Assembly: GCF_008831285.2 (NCBI RefSeq)
Contig: NW_022205274.1
Location: 1 to 15,606 of the forward strand
DNA from: Nymphaea colorata
Taxonomy: Eukaryota > Streptophyta > Magnoliopsida > Nymphaeales > Nymphaeaceae
DNA: 15,606 nt
Direction of reading: 5' to 3'
Positions 6,982-15,114 of the stretch are shown piece by piece. The number at the start of each line of letters is the position of its first letter. Position 1 is the stretch's first letter. Position numbers and translations under genes: made by a program. The notes below the pieces were generated by a model. That model was not told where the DNA came from and made no database searches. It saw only the letters and a program-made list of their open reading frames with translations.

Positions 6982-7313
6982 TCAAATTCCTTCATGATAT
7001 CCCAGTCCTCTCATGTTCATCTGAAAAGAGATGCTAATCGGTTGCAAGATGCCATCTTCATTTTTCCCAAGGCCAGTGAATGGACGGTAGCCACCTTTCA
7101 GAAGCAACTGAAAACCCTTGGGGTTTTTCATGAAATGAACATACAATAGGTGTTCTTGGTAACTTGCACGATTGCTTGAAATAGTATAAGATTCCCGAAT
7201 GGTTCCCCTATCTCCATGTTCTGCATCCATTCTTCCAAAGGTCTGTCCTTTGTTGTTCTTATGCTCGGTACATCTACCAGATCAATTGGCCTAGGGAGCA
7301 TAGGTTGCATCAA
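6982..7313 (-). pseudogene. G-patch-like segment between protease and RT
   Basis: Two overlapping reading frames. The first (7128-7313) starts MQPMLPRPIDLVDVPSI and the second (6982-7230) carries KGGYRPFTGLGKNEDGILQP and MRGLGYHEG. The spacing of glycines (GY...GLG...GI...GLGY) resembles the glycine-rich G-patch known downstream of some retroviral proteases, where it helps bind nucleic acid, and seen in the same place in many plant Ty3/gypsy polyproteins. A third frame gives MKEFEEDLGG and then two stops at 6960-6965, probably the Gag-Pro terminus. Frame changes lie near 7170-7200 and about 7000. Confidence 0.6.
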
Positions 7314-7329
7314 CCTCTCGACGGATCCT

Positions 7330-7700
7330 CACACGGACAGTGATGACTGATGGACCAAATTTCATTTCAGGCATTGATGAAGAGTGGATGGATCCCTCGT
7401 ACTTGATGGATCCAAGGTCGTCCCAAAAGCAGGTTGTATGATGGTGGTACATCTACCACATGAAATACAATGCAATGGCTAGTATTTTCAATGATCACAT
7501 TCATGTCGAGGGTACCTTTGCTGTTCATGCTCGGCCATCGTATCCGTAGATCTTGGTATTATCAGAACGATATTTGTTTTCACGAAACCCCAATGTTTTA
7601 GCGTGAGATCAGGACAAATATTCAAACCACTTCCTCCATCAATCAAAACATGTGGCACGTCATCCCATTGACCTGAACGACGATGTAAAGGTATCTTCAT
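7330..7700 (-). pseudogene. Retrotransposon aspartic protease, frame-disrupted
   Basis: Processes the Gag and Pol polyproteins. Seen: VLIDGGSGLNICP around 7605-7645, the catalytic D-G-G-S form used by many plant Ty3/gypsy proteases instead of D-T/S-G. Further on comes YNLLLGRPWIH (about 7407-7440), the second conserved protease motif. Between them the open frame 7488-7700 runs out in nonsense and the second motif lies in another frame, so at least one indel falls around 7440-7560. Stops follow shortly after the second motif. Fused in line with gag upstream. Confidence 0.85.
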
Positions 7701-8157
7701 GGAAATATCCCATTTTGAGAGGTCTTTTTCTGAGAAGGTAATTGACTGATTTTTAGAAGCTTGAATCGAGTCTCCTCATCCATACGCTCTTCCAAGGGGA
7801 GAACGTCAAATAGCATGGATCTTCATCTGAGGAGTCATTTGATGATTCGTCGCCTTGTAAGTAAAAGTCTTTGGAATCATAAGAAGTTTCTTGGGCAAAC
7901 TTTCTATCCTGCATTCATCATAGCAATGAATCTAGAGGTTCCTTACCTTGGTCTACCACCATGACTTTGTGTGAGCTGCTCCCAATATAAGGTCGAATGT
8001 GCTCTTGTGGATGGTACGGAAGTGGAGTGCCTGTAGTGATCATGGCTATTGCCGCCTTCCCGTGGTCAGGGAATGGATTCTTAGTATCTCAGGGGTACTA
8101 TCATCACAATCTTGAGATCTTTGTTGATGAAGTCTTGAATAATATTTTTGAGGACAA
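7701..8157 (-). pseudogene. Gag-protease linker, degenerate
   Basis: In one frame a readable piece runs HGKAAIAMITTGTPLPYHP, SSSHKVMVVDQGKEPL (about 7930-8060), then two stops, then an acidic stretch with YLQGDESSNDSSDED (about 7820-7860) and another stop before the protease. The linker between knuckle and protease is poorly conserved in this family. No domain is recognised. Plus-strand ORFs across it are shadows. Confidence 0.55.
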
Positions 8158-8199
8158 ACAATCCTCAGTGTCATGACCAGGGGTACGATGAAACTTGCA
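8158..8199 (-). other. Gag zinc-knuckle-like motif, CX2HX4HX4C
   Basis: The minus strand encodes CKFHRTPGHDTEDC with metal ligands C, H, H, C at spacing 2-4-4. This differs from the classical retroviral CX2CX4HX4C by His at the second ligand. It is the form commonly seen in Tat-type Gag (C-x-F-H...GH-T-x-C). Expected role: nucleic acid binding and RNA packaging. The downstream LKNIIQDFINKDLKI is in a frame one base off. Confidence 0.75.
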
Positions 8200-9179
8200 C
8201 AGTTTTTCTTTATTTCCTCCCATCATTTTCGGAGGCTCTGATATTTTGGCAAGACGATAGTTCCTTTGGCGAGAAGGTATTCCAGGATCTTCTCCCGAGA
8301 CTGGCTCAAAGGAGTGAATTTCCCGGTCGTAGCTCCAACTGGGTGTTTGTTTTTCCTTTCATCGTCGCCTTTGAGAAACTGTGTTCTTCTTGAAACTGAC
8401 TCCTTGTCATGCTTGTAGTTATTATCATGGTCCTTTTTAATGCCAGCATTGGCTATGAATTTGCAGGCAGTTGTGTCCTTCCTCCTTTCTTTCCATCTTC
8501 TTTGTACTTAGGAGCAATAATTCCATCAAAATCTCTTCCTCAATCCCTTCTTCTATCGAGTTTGCTTGTCAATTAACTCAGCAAGGTTTTGATTGGGGCA
8601 TTGCGGATGAGACTTTTCAAGGTTGGGCAAGATTTTTCCTAATGAGTGACAAGGCTTGTGTCTCAGAAATGGGCTCTTCATCTTATTGATTGAATTCTCC
8701 ATTTTTGGATGAATTCTCGAGCCTTTTCTCCTGTTTCTGACGAAGACTGCAAATGGTACTGAGGGTTGGAGCCATGGGAGCATTTTGTTCAAATCTTTCA
8801 ACAAACATGTTAATCAACTTGTCAAACTCCTTCAGCTCGATTGGATTGATATTTTCTTTATACCATTGTGCGGCAATGCCTTCAAGACTTCTTGGAAAAT
8901 ATCGGAACAAAGCTCTGTTATTTGTCCGAATTTTGTAGCAATCATTGAAAAAGGTTGAAAGATGAACGTGTGGACAGTGGTTCCATCATATCTGATGAAT
9001 TCTCTGGGCAAGCCTTTCACGTCTTCGTCTCCTTCAATGCCAAGGTAGTAGTCCTCACATGAGTATGAACGTTTCCCCTTCCCCCTAAGCTCAAGATTGT
9101 TCATTCTTTTCTCCATTTCGTAGAATCTGCGCTTAGTCGGACTTTCATCATCACTTGATTCGACCAATTCTGGCTTGGT

Positions 9180-9545
9180 CTTTTTCTTTTGCCCTTGATC
9201 TCCTTTACTTTTTCTTCAGAACTCTCACTGTCTGAGCTGCTGCTAGTGATGTATTTCTTTGTCTTTTTTACTTTCTTGGTAGGTTTTCTCTTCCTTTTGG
9301 GCTTCTCTTCCGAACTTTCAGTGGTGATAGGACTGGGTGAGCTGTTTTCTATCATAACATCTTTTCCCTTTTTATTTTTCTTTGTTGTCTTTTTCTTTTT
9401 GAGAGAAGACAGTTCGGGTTTTTCTTCCTTACTAGTTGTCGAATCTGAACTCAAATGGTCTTCATCCTCAACAAAAGACTTGTTTTTCTTCTTTCTTTTC
9501 TGCTTGGCAGTCTTTTCATTATCCGTCTCTGGAGTAACCATCAAA
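9180..9545 (-). other. Lys-rich/Ser-acidic low-complexity tract in Gag
   Basis: In the frame 9101-9589, basic runs (KQKRKKKNK, LKKKKTTKKNKKGK, KPKRKRKPTKKVKKTKK, GKRKR) alternate with serine/acid runs (LSSDSTTSKEEKPELSS, ENSSPSPITTESSEE, SSSSDSESSEE). The basic runs look like nuclear localisation or nucleic-acid-binding patches. The Ser-acidic runs look like casein-kinase-2-type sites. Both readings are from composition only. Confidence 0.7.
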
Positions 9546-9878
9546 GCCTTTTGCTCTTCTTGCTCCTTCATAAATCGCTCCATGAACAAACGAACATATA
9601 GTAAGCTTCTGGCTCGATTGCTGGGAGGCCAAGTGTTTCTGGACGGAGTTCAGAGGATGAAGCCTCGTTTTGAGGAGTCTGCTTAGCTTGCGATCTAGTT
9701 TCAACCATCTTGTTGGCTTTCAAGTATTCACCTTATGACATAAGAAAATAGAGTTATTGGATGGAAATGATGACAAAATGAAGGTTCATATTGCATTACA
9801 AGTTTTAAAAGTTACATCCATAGACACTAATAAAGATGACAACGACAGAAGGAATACAAAGTTGACAACATAAAACTT

Positions 9879-11095
9879 TTAGGGAAGGATGGATGGTGGT
9901 CGGTTGGCATCCCACCACTCAGCATATTCCTTCTTCACCACTGGGCCTATGAACCAAGTGTATGATATTTGTGTCTTCCATTCTTGTCGAGCTACTGCAA
10001 ACAATGCCGTCCATTGAGGAGAACTAAGGTCAAATTCAGGAATAGCTCCAATTGGTGCATGCACAGAGACCATCTTCTGCCTTTGAGAGAACTGTCTCAT
10101 ACATCTATCAGCACAATAATCAACTATGAAGTAAGGGCCCAAGAGTGTGGTACGCCCATGATGATGGTGAGTGTATCGAGGTAGGCTCTGCCGACGATCA
10201 CAATAATCCCAAATGATCTCTCCTTCATTCAATTGCTCGATCAAACGACGGTATTGCTCCAAGGTTGTTAATGATCCATCAGTGTTTCTGAATAGACTGG
10301 CTTGGGGTCCCGCATGCTTGAGGAACCACAATTGTAAAGCATATGTGCATCCTTCTATGAAGTCGATATCTCCAATGGTAAAGCGGTGAGTCCTCGGTAA
10401 AGGAAGGCTAAGCTGTCATTGCTACTGACAAGTGTCGGGTCCCTCTATGCCCCATACTCGAAAAAGTTGGGCAATACGGACATCTAAAAGGTCACTTCCA
10501 TTGGTAAAAAGGGTCACTCCTACTGTGCAGAGCATCATACAATGTTTAATTCTCCCTATGGCTTTTCGAGGTAGGGTAGAAGGTTCAACATAGGTTCCAA
10601 ATTCTTCATACAAATTTTTCATGTTGATGCTTTGATTTTCATGGTTTTCTACTAAAGGCCAAGTTTTCCGTCCAGTAAAGTGAGCAATGAGGTCATTTGC
10701 ATTGACCTTGGTTGGGTTCATAAGGAATTGTTTTTCCAATAGATCATTTGGGTCACAAGTTGGGGTAGGGAGGTCTAGTATTTCGGCAAATTCATCTAGT
10801 AATATTGTCATTTCTCCCATGGAAACCAAAAAGAGGAGGTCCTTGGGTTCCAACGCTCGGCGATTGCATGTACCAAATTTCCATCAACTGACTGCATTCC
10901 TCCAGCTGCCACTGTCTCTAGCCCACATTCTTCAAAGTAAGAAGGAAACATCCGAGAGAAGGTGGGATGCCAAGTCCGATACCATTCGGGAGCCAAAGGT
11001 TGAGACTCAAGAGAAATGTAGGTGGACCGTTTGGGACCTTCCCCAAAGAGGATGTGATCATAAGGGAATGTGACACCACGTTGGAAAGAATACAT
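9879..11095 (-). pseudogene. ORF1 upstream of gag, plant-mobile-domain-like, broken
   Basis: About 405 codons if breaks are ignored, in the place of the extra ORF1 of Ogre elements. Start ATG at 11093-11095. The same frame meets a stop not far upstream. First piece (10808-11095) ends with FEECGLETV, VHAIAERWNPRTSSFWFP. The next frame (10422-10853) begins with GEMTILLDEFAEILDLPTP and continues to RIKHCMMLCTVGVTLF. The pattern of ERW-P-T-F, then GE-TI-L-(D/E)-LP, is that of the plant mobile domain (PMD), known from MuDR-type and Ty3/gypsy elements and the MAIN/MAIL proteins. After TAG (10422-10424) and TGA (10416-10418) the same frame stays open to 9879 with FIEGCTYALQLWFLKHAG and YAEWWDANRPP. 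One frame change near 10810-10850. Biochemical role unknown. Confidence 0.75.
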
Positions 11096-11231
11096 CTTGA
11101 ATGATGACTCTAAAAGATAAAGATGGAATTAATGGAAAACATTGACTATGTTGACAAAGACAATATGAGGTAGATGTGCGGAATGAGGTTGCAAATCATC
11201 ACATAAGGTTTCACGCACATAACATCTATCA

Positions 11232-11236
<5 letters not shown>

Positions 11237-11262
<26 letters not shown>
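11237..11262. repeat. Homopolymer T26 (A26 in the sense RNA)
   Basis: Twenty-six consecutive T on the plus strand, inside the leader about 140 nt before ORF1. Length is likely unstable. No poly(A) addition signal or target duplication flanks it, so it is probably slippage rather than a retrogene tail. Confidence 0.85.
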
Positions 11263-11458
11263 AGAAAATTGGGTATAGGAACCTAATTGAGATAATTTTG
11301 TGTCACGATAATCCGATATCAAGTTATGCTTATATACCTTAGCCAAATGGCTTAGTACGAGCATAGATTCTTCCTTAGGCAACTAAGGTATAGCTCATCA
11401 ACTTCTTCTTGATCACTCGTCGATATACCATAAATTACCACTCATGGTACTAACGAGG

Positions 11459-11545
11459 GGGCGTTCCCGCCCAAGGTGTGGTCTAGTTGTAAGGCTTAGT
11501 CTTGTGCTACCGCCAAAGACCAAGCCCGGCAACATGATGACCGGG
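11459..11545. repeat. Cluster of three GC-rich inverted repeats in the leader
   Basis: GGGCG (11459-11463) pairs with CGCCC (11468-11472). GGCTTAGTCTT (11493-11503) pairs with AAGACCAAGCC (about 11516-11526), with one mismatch. CCCGG (11525-11529) pairs with CCGGG (11541-11545). They lie close together in an otherwise AT-rich leader, a reasonable place for an RNA packaging or dimer-linkage element. Confidence 0.55.
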
Positions 11546-11892
11546 ACAAATAGGTATGAGGAATTTTGAAATATAAGAAATCATATAAAATGAGTTGTCT
11601 CTAATGCAATGTTGCCTAAGTTTGAAGATTAAAATAGAAGAGCAAACATGGTTTTCAAACAACTCCTAAATTGAGAAGGGTGGTATGTGATCATAGATAT
11701 GTGTGAACATGATTGATCCTTCTCAATTAGTCTATGTGCAAGAAAACAATCACAATCACAATCACCAAACAATACAATGAAATGCCAATGGGGTCGAGGC
11801 CAAAAGAGGGGACATGCTTTATCATTGGCAATGTATGAGATGTTCAAATTATTGAAAATGCATCAATTATAATCATAGCCAAACGATAACGG

Positions 11893-11910
11893 GTCCCATC
11901 ACGGTCGCCA
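11893..11910 (-). other. Primer binding site, arginine-tRNA-like
   Basis: Two bases from the 5' LTR the minus strand reads TGGCGACCGTGATGGGAC. It starts with the TGG that pairs with every tRNA CCA end. Its complement, GTCCCATCACGGTCGCCA, has the shape of a tRNA acceptor stem plus T-arm with discriminator G. The GGTCGCCA ending is like known eukaryotic arginine tRNAs, and Ogre elements use tRNA-Arg. The exact isoacceptor is from memory of family patterns and not verified. Confidence 0.75.
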
Positions 11911-12022
11911 TCTGTTTGCATCCCAAAATTTTCATTGGTTTTGGAGTGCTCCAGAAAAATAAGGTTTTTGTTTTGAAAGAGGAAAGAAAGGGACTCGCCC
12001 GTCGGTACGAGGATCGACCGTT

Positions 12023-12040
12023 CCCGGCGCCTTTACCGGG
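12023..12040. repeat. GC-rich hairpin patch of U5, right copy
   Basis: CCCGG (12023-12027) pairs with CCGGG (12036-12040) around CGCCTTTA. It lies about 110 bp inside the U5 end. The same CCCGG/CCGGG arm pair recurs in the leader at 11525-11545. Confidence 0.5.
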
Positions 12041-13578
12041 GGTAATCAACCCAAGGACTATGTTTATCATTGATGCATTTCGTTTTAACTTAAACATCTT
12101 TTTGATTCTATATGCGGTGTAGAAAATATTGAAAGTTTGGAGTTTCAAACTTTTGAAAAGGTTCTTGAAGAATTGCTTGAAAATGTGAAATGTTTTGAGG
12201 AAAAAGTGAAACTAGTAAATATCATTTGAAAAACTTGTGAAAACATTTTGAAATCACTTTAGTGTTCTCTTAAGACTTTAAGTAGGTTTGAGATTTTGCT
12301 CTAATTCGGTTACCACCTAGCTAGAGCTCCATCCCTTCTTGCTTAAGTTCTTTAGAGAGGTGCTTGTGATCATAAGTGAAATAAAGTGGGTGAGAATGCA
12401 TGAATGCATTTACCCTATATGATTGAAAAAAAGTAAAACATTCCTACCACAACATTCATCTAATATCATTCCTACCACAACATACATCTAAGATTTCGTT
12501 GTTATAATTATTATATATAAGAAGGAAAAGTTTTTGAAAATGGATAGAGATTGTAGACCATCAAGCATGATTCCAATATTGGGTCATTACTTGATTTGTG
12601 GTCTTATTGAAGTTGGTAAATAGAAAGTTCATGAGATGAGAATGTTAAGAAGAATACAAGAGATAAAACACTCTTATGAAAGGAAAGAGAGAGATATAGA
12701 GAAAGACATGCATACTTGTGTACATATCATCACATATAAAGAGAAAAAGATGTATTGATTCGAAGAGAAAGAGAGATTTTAGAGGAAAAGAAAAATATCA
12801 TACGCATATATGGGTATGAGAAATGTTATAAGAGAAGATATTTGTCTTGAAAAGAGGAATAAATATTTGAAAGAGAGGAGATGGAACACATGTACATACG
12901 TATTCATGCACATATGAAAATTTATAAAATAGAAAGTGAAAGCATAGAGAGAGAAAGATGGGGGTCATCATGTTGGCATAAATGTATATAACATGTGTAT
13001 ACATCCATACCTTCACAAGATTAAAAAAAATCAAGGAACAACTTAAAATTACCAACTTCAAATTTAATGTGGGCCGGAGGGGAGCTTGGACTCATGCAAG
13101 AGTCTAAGCTAAGTCCCTAAGGCCATATTAGAAGGTTCTTTTTGAAAATGTTTTGGAAAATATGATTTATATAAGTATAGAATGTTATTATTTAGTTTGT
13201 TGTAAGGGATATATTTCTTCCACCGTTGGGTATGAAAGAAAACAAGCAACATAACGAAGCACTCGTTAGGGTTCCTAATGTGATGATTAAGAAGAATCTA
13301 GCGCAAAATGTCATGAAAATGCATATTAACATGTACATTTTCGTGAGGGTTTATCCCGGGTTGGACAAGTCCCAACCTCAAAAATTAATATGAAAATAAA
13401 GAGTCCCCAAACCACACTCTCATTCCCGCCATACATTCACATGTAAGTAAAGAACCAAGCAATCATGCGTGCATAATTTATAGATAACATTCAAGGAATG
13501 AAAGAAAGAAAGAGAATGATGGAAAAAGCAAAGTTCAATTAGGAGGGAAGACATGATGTAACTATGAATTGATATACC

Positions 13579-13681
13579 ACTTCATCTTCTCATGTTCCCG
13601 GTGCACTTGAGTATAGCCTCTTGACTCTAAAATAGAGATTGAGAGCTATCTCTTTTGGCCATGGAGAAATGAGGAAGAGAG
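13579..13681. repeat. LTR dyad module, right copy 1
   Basis: Counterpart of 1657-1760: TTCATCTTCTCATG, CCCGGTGCACTTGAG, TATAGCCTCTTG, GAGATTGAGAGCTAT, GGCCATGGAG. Confidence 0.7.
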
Positions 13682-13756
13682 GAAAATAAGAGGAAACAAA
13701 AAAAAAACAATAAGAATGTATTCATGAAAAGAAAGAACATGATTAAAATGAAAGAT

Positions 13757-13862
13757 CATCTCATCTTTCCATGCTCCCGGTGCACTTTGAGTATAGCCTC
13801 TTGTCTCTAAAAAGAGATTGAGAGCTACCTTTTTTAGCCGTGGGGAGATGAAGATGAGAAGA
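13757..13862. repeat. LTR dyad module, right copy 2
   Basis: Starts CATCTCATCTTTCCATG. The central box is CTCTTGTCTCTAAAAAGAG. It ends with GTGGGGAGATGAAGATGAG, whose reverse complement resembles the module's own left edge, so the whole unit can fold on itself. Its left half matches left-LTR copy 2. Confidence 0.7.
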
Positions 13863-13930
13863 AAATATAGAAAGAGATACAATGTTATATTTAATAAAAG
13901 AGAAAACATGATTCAATCATGAAACGAAAG

Positions 13931-14030
13931 ATCTTCTCATCTTTTCACACTCCCAATGCACTTGAGCATAGCCTCTTGTCTCTAAAAAGAGATTGAGGGC
14001 TATCTCCTTTGGTCATGGAAGAGGAAGAAG
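13931..14030. repeat. LTR dyad module, right copy 3
   Basis: Starts ATCTTCTCATC about 174 bp after copy 2, with the same central box. Its right half (GGTCATGGAAGAGGAAG) matches left-LTR copy 2, which marks the left copy as a fusion of right copies 2 and 3. Confidence 0.7.
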
Positions 14031-14238
14031 AAAGAAAAAAAAAAGAAAATAACAAGGACAAGACTATTGAAGAAATGAAATAACAATAACAACAAAAATA
14101 TATTCATTAAGGAAAAGAATAACAACAACAAGAATATATTATTGAAGAGAAGAAAGAGCAATAAGATATTAATATAGAGAAAGAACAAGAACAACAAGAA
14201 TACTTGAAAGAACATGATTTAATCATAAAATAAGATAT

Positions 14239-14342
14239 CATCTCATCTTCTCATGCTCCCGGTGCATTTGAGCATAGCCTCTTGTCTCTAAAAAGAGGTT
14301 GAGTGCTATCTCCTTTGGCCATGGGGAGATGAAGATGAGAAG
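14239..14342. repeat. LTR dyad module, right copy 4
   Basis: Best self-complementary copy. The outer arms CTCATCTTCTCATG-CTCCC and GGGGAGATGAAGATGAG pair imperfectly, ATAGC pairs with GCTAT, and CCTCTT pairs with AAGAGG. Counterpart of 2199-2301. Confidence 0.7.
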
Positions 14343-14664
14343 AGAAAATGAAAACAACAACAACACTATGTTTAAGAGAAAGAAATAACATAATAATAAG
14401 AACATTAATGAAAAGAAAGAAGAAGAAATGAGAGAGATGAAGATTACATACCTCTAATAGGAAATGACTTAAGGAAGATGAACACCTTCACTTGAAGATC
14501 CCTTTTGAATGAAGCTCCAAAAGTGCTTGCTCTAAGTTGGAGAAGGAAATGAAAAGAGGAAGAGGGAGAGAAAGAGAGAGCTCAAGAGAAACTCTAAGTC
14601 TTCAAGTGAGAATACACTAGAGTTTCTCCCAAGGACCAATCTTACCCAAGAGGGGGATATGGGG

Positions 14665-14673
14665 GTTTATAGA
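14665..14673 (-). promoter_or_regulatory. TATA box of the 5' LTR (element promoter)
   Basis: The minus strand reads CTCTATAAACCCCC, the counterpart of the 3' LTR TATA box at 2631-2640. It would start the genomic RNA near 14635, leaving about 525 bp of U3 upstream and about 2.7 kb of R-U5 plus 0.8 kb of leader ahead of ORF1. No experimental start is visible. Confidence 0.55.
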
Positions 14674-14715
14674 GGATTTTGGAGCCAAAACCCAAAATTT
14701 GAATTTTTTTGACCT

Positions 14716-15006
14716 AAAAAGACTAAAATCACCCTCCAAAAAGAGATTTTTTGGCCAAAAGGAAGGGCAAATGAGTCTTGTCCACCCAAAAAGACTAAAA
14801 TCACCCTCTAAAAAGGTTTTTTGGTCAAAAGGAGGGGCAAATCGGTCTTGTTTGAAAAAGACTAAAATCACCCTGAAAAAGACTAAAATCACCCTTTAAA
14901 AGAAGGTTTTTTGGTCAAAAGGAGGGGCAAATCGTCTTGTTTGAAAAAGACTAAAATCACACTCTAAAGGAGGTTTTATGGTCAAAAGGAGGGGCAAATC
15001 GGTCTT
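14716..15006. repeat. About 68-bp tandem repeats in U3 of the 5' LTR only
   Basis: Units start with AAAAAGACTAAAATCACCCT at 14716, 14788, 14855, 14876 and 14944 and end in AGGGGCAAATCGGTCTTG-like sequence. The 14855 unit is a 21-bp partial duplicate, so there are four full units. They lie just upstream of the TATA box in the direction of transcription. The left LTR lacks the whole block. The short sequence ATTTTGGA occurs at both edges, consistent with deletion in the left copy. Confidence 0.88.
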
Positions 15007-15052
15007 AAATGATTGATTTCGATCTAACTTGGGTTTTGGATCTAAAAGTAGT

Positions 15053-15114
15053 ATTTTGGATTTAATTTGGATCTGAGAGTTCTATTTTGGATTTAATTTG
15101 GATCTGAGAGTAGT
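15053..15114. repeat. 31-bp tandem repeat, two units (U3 of 5' LTR)
   Basis: Units at 15053 and 15084 with a truncated third start at 15115. Same unit as the four copies at 2643-2766, so copy number differs between the LTRs of one element. Confidence 0.85.

Larger units (their letters stand above)
8100..9708 (-). pseudogene. Gag polyprotein (capsid/nucleocapsid), multiply frameshifted
   Basis: Structural protein of the virus-like particle. Likely start is ATG at 9706-9708 (MVETRSQAKQTPQNEAS), an N-terminus usual for plant Ty3/gypsy Gag and 170 bp after ORF1. Order: N-terminus; a Lys-rich and Ser/Glu-rich tract (about 9180-9540); a capsid region with LRGKGKRSYSCEDYY, GLPREFIRYDGTT, then FPRSLEGIAAQWYKENI and FVERFEQNAPMAPTLSTICS, the conserved core of retrotransposon Gag; a spacer with NKHPVGATTGKFTPL and SREKILEYLLAKGTIVLP (about 8255-8350); and the CHHC knuckle. 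Frame changes are visible near 9590-9612, 9170-9185, 8905-8960 and 8720-8750, with further stops at 8550-8700. The order is complete but no full-length product can be made from this copy. Confidence 0.85.
11096..11892 (-). other. 5' untranslated leader between primer site and ORF1
   Basis: No domain is readable. Small ORFs here are not similar to anything recognised. It contains a T26 tract on the plus strand (A26 in the sense RNA) at 11237-11262 and a GC-rich hairpin cluster at 11459-11545. By position it should hold the dimerisation and packaging signals, which is inference. Confidence 0.7.

Noticed and set aside
9189-9686. 165-codon plus-strand ORF rich in Phe, Ser and Leu
   Set aside because: It is the exact antisense of the Lys/Ser-rich Gag tract. 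AAG/GAA-rich sense codons give Phe/Leu/Ser-rich antisense. No signal of its own.
9879-11095. Independent MuDR-type transposon inserted in the leader, suggested by the PMD-like ORF
   Set aside because: No terminal inverted repeats or target duplication were seen, and the ORF is in the expected ORF1 place and orientation for an Ogre element.
11237-11262. Poly(A) tail of a processed retrogene or SINE
   Set aside because: No gene-like or Pol III promoter-like sequence is adjacent and no flanking duplication was found.
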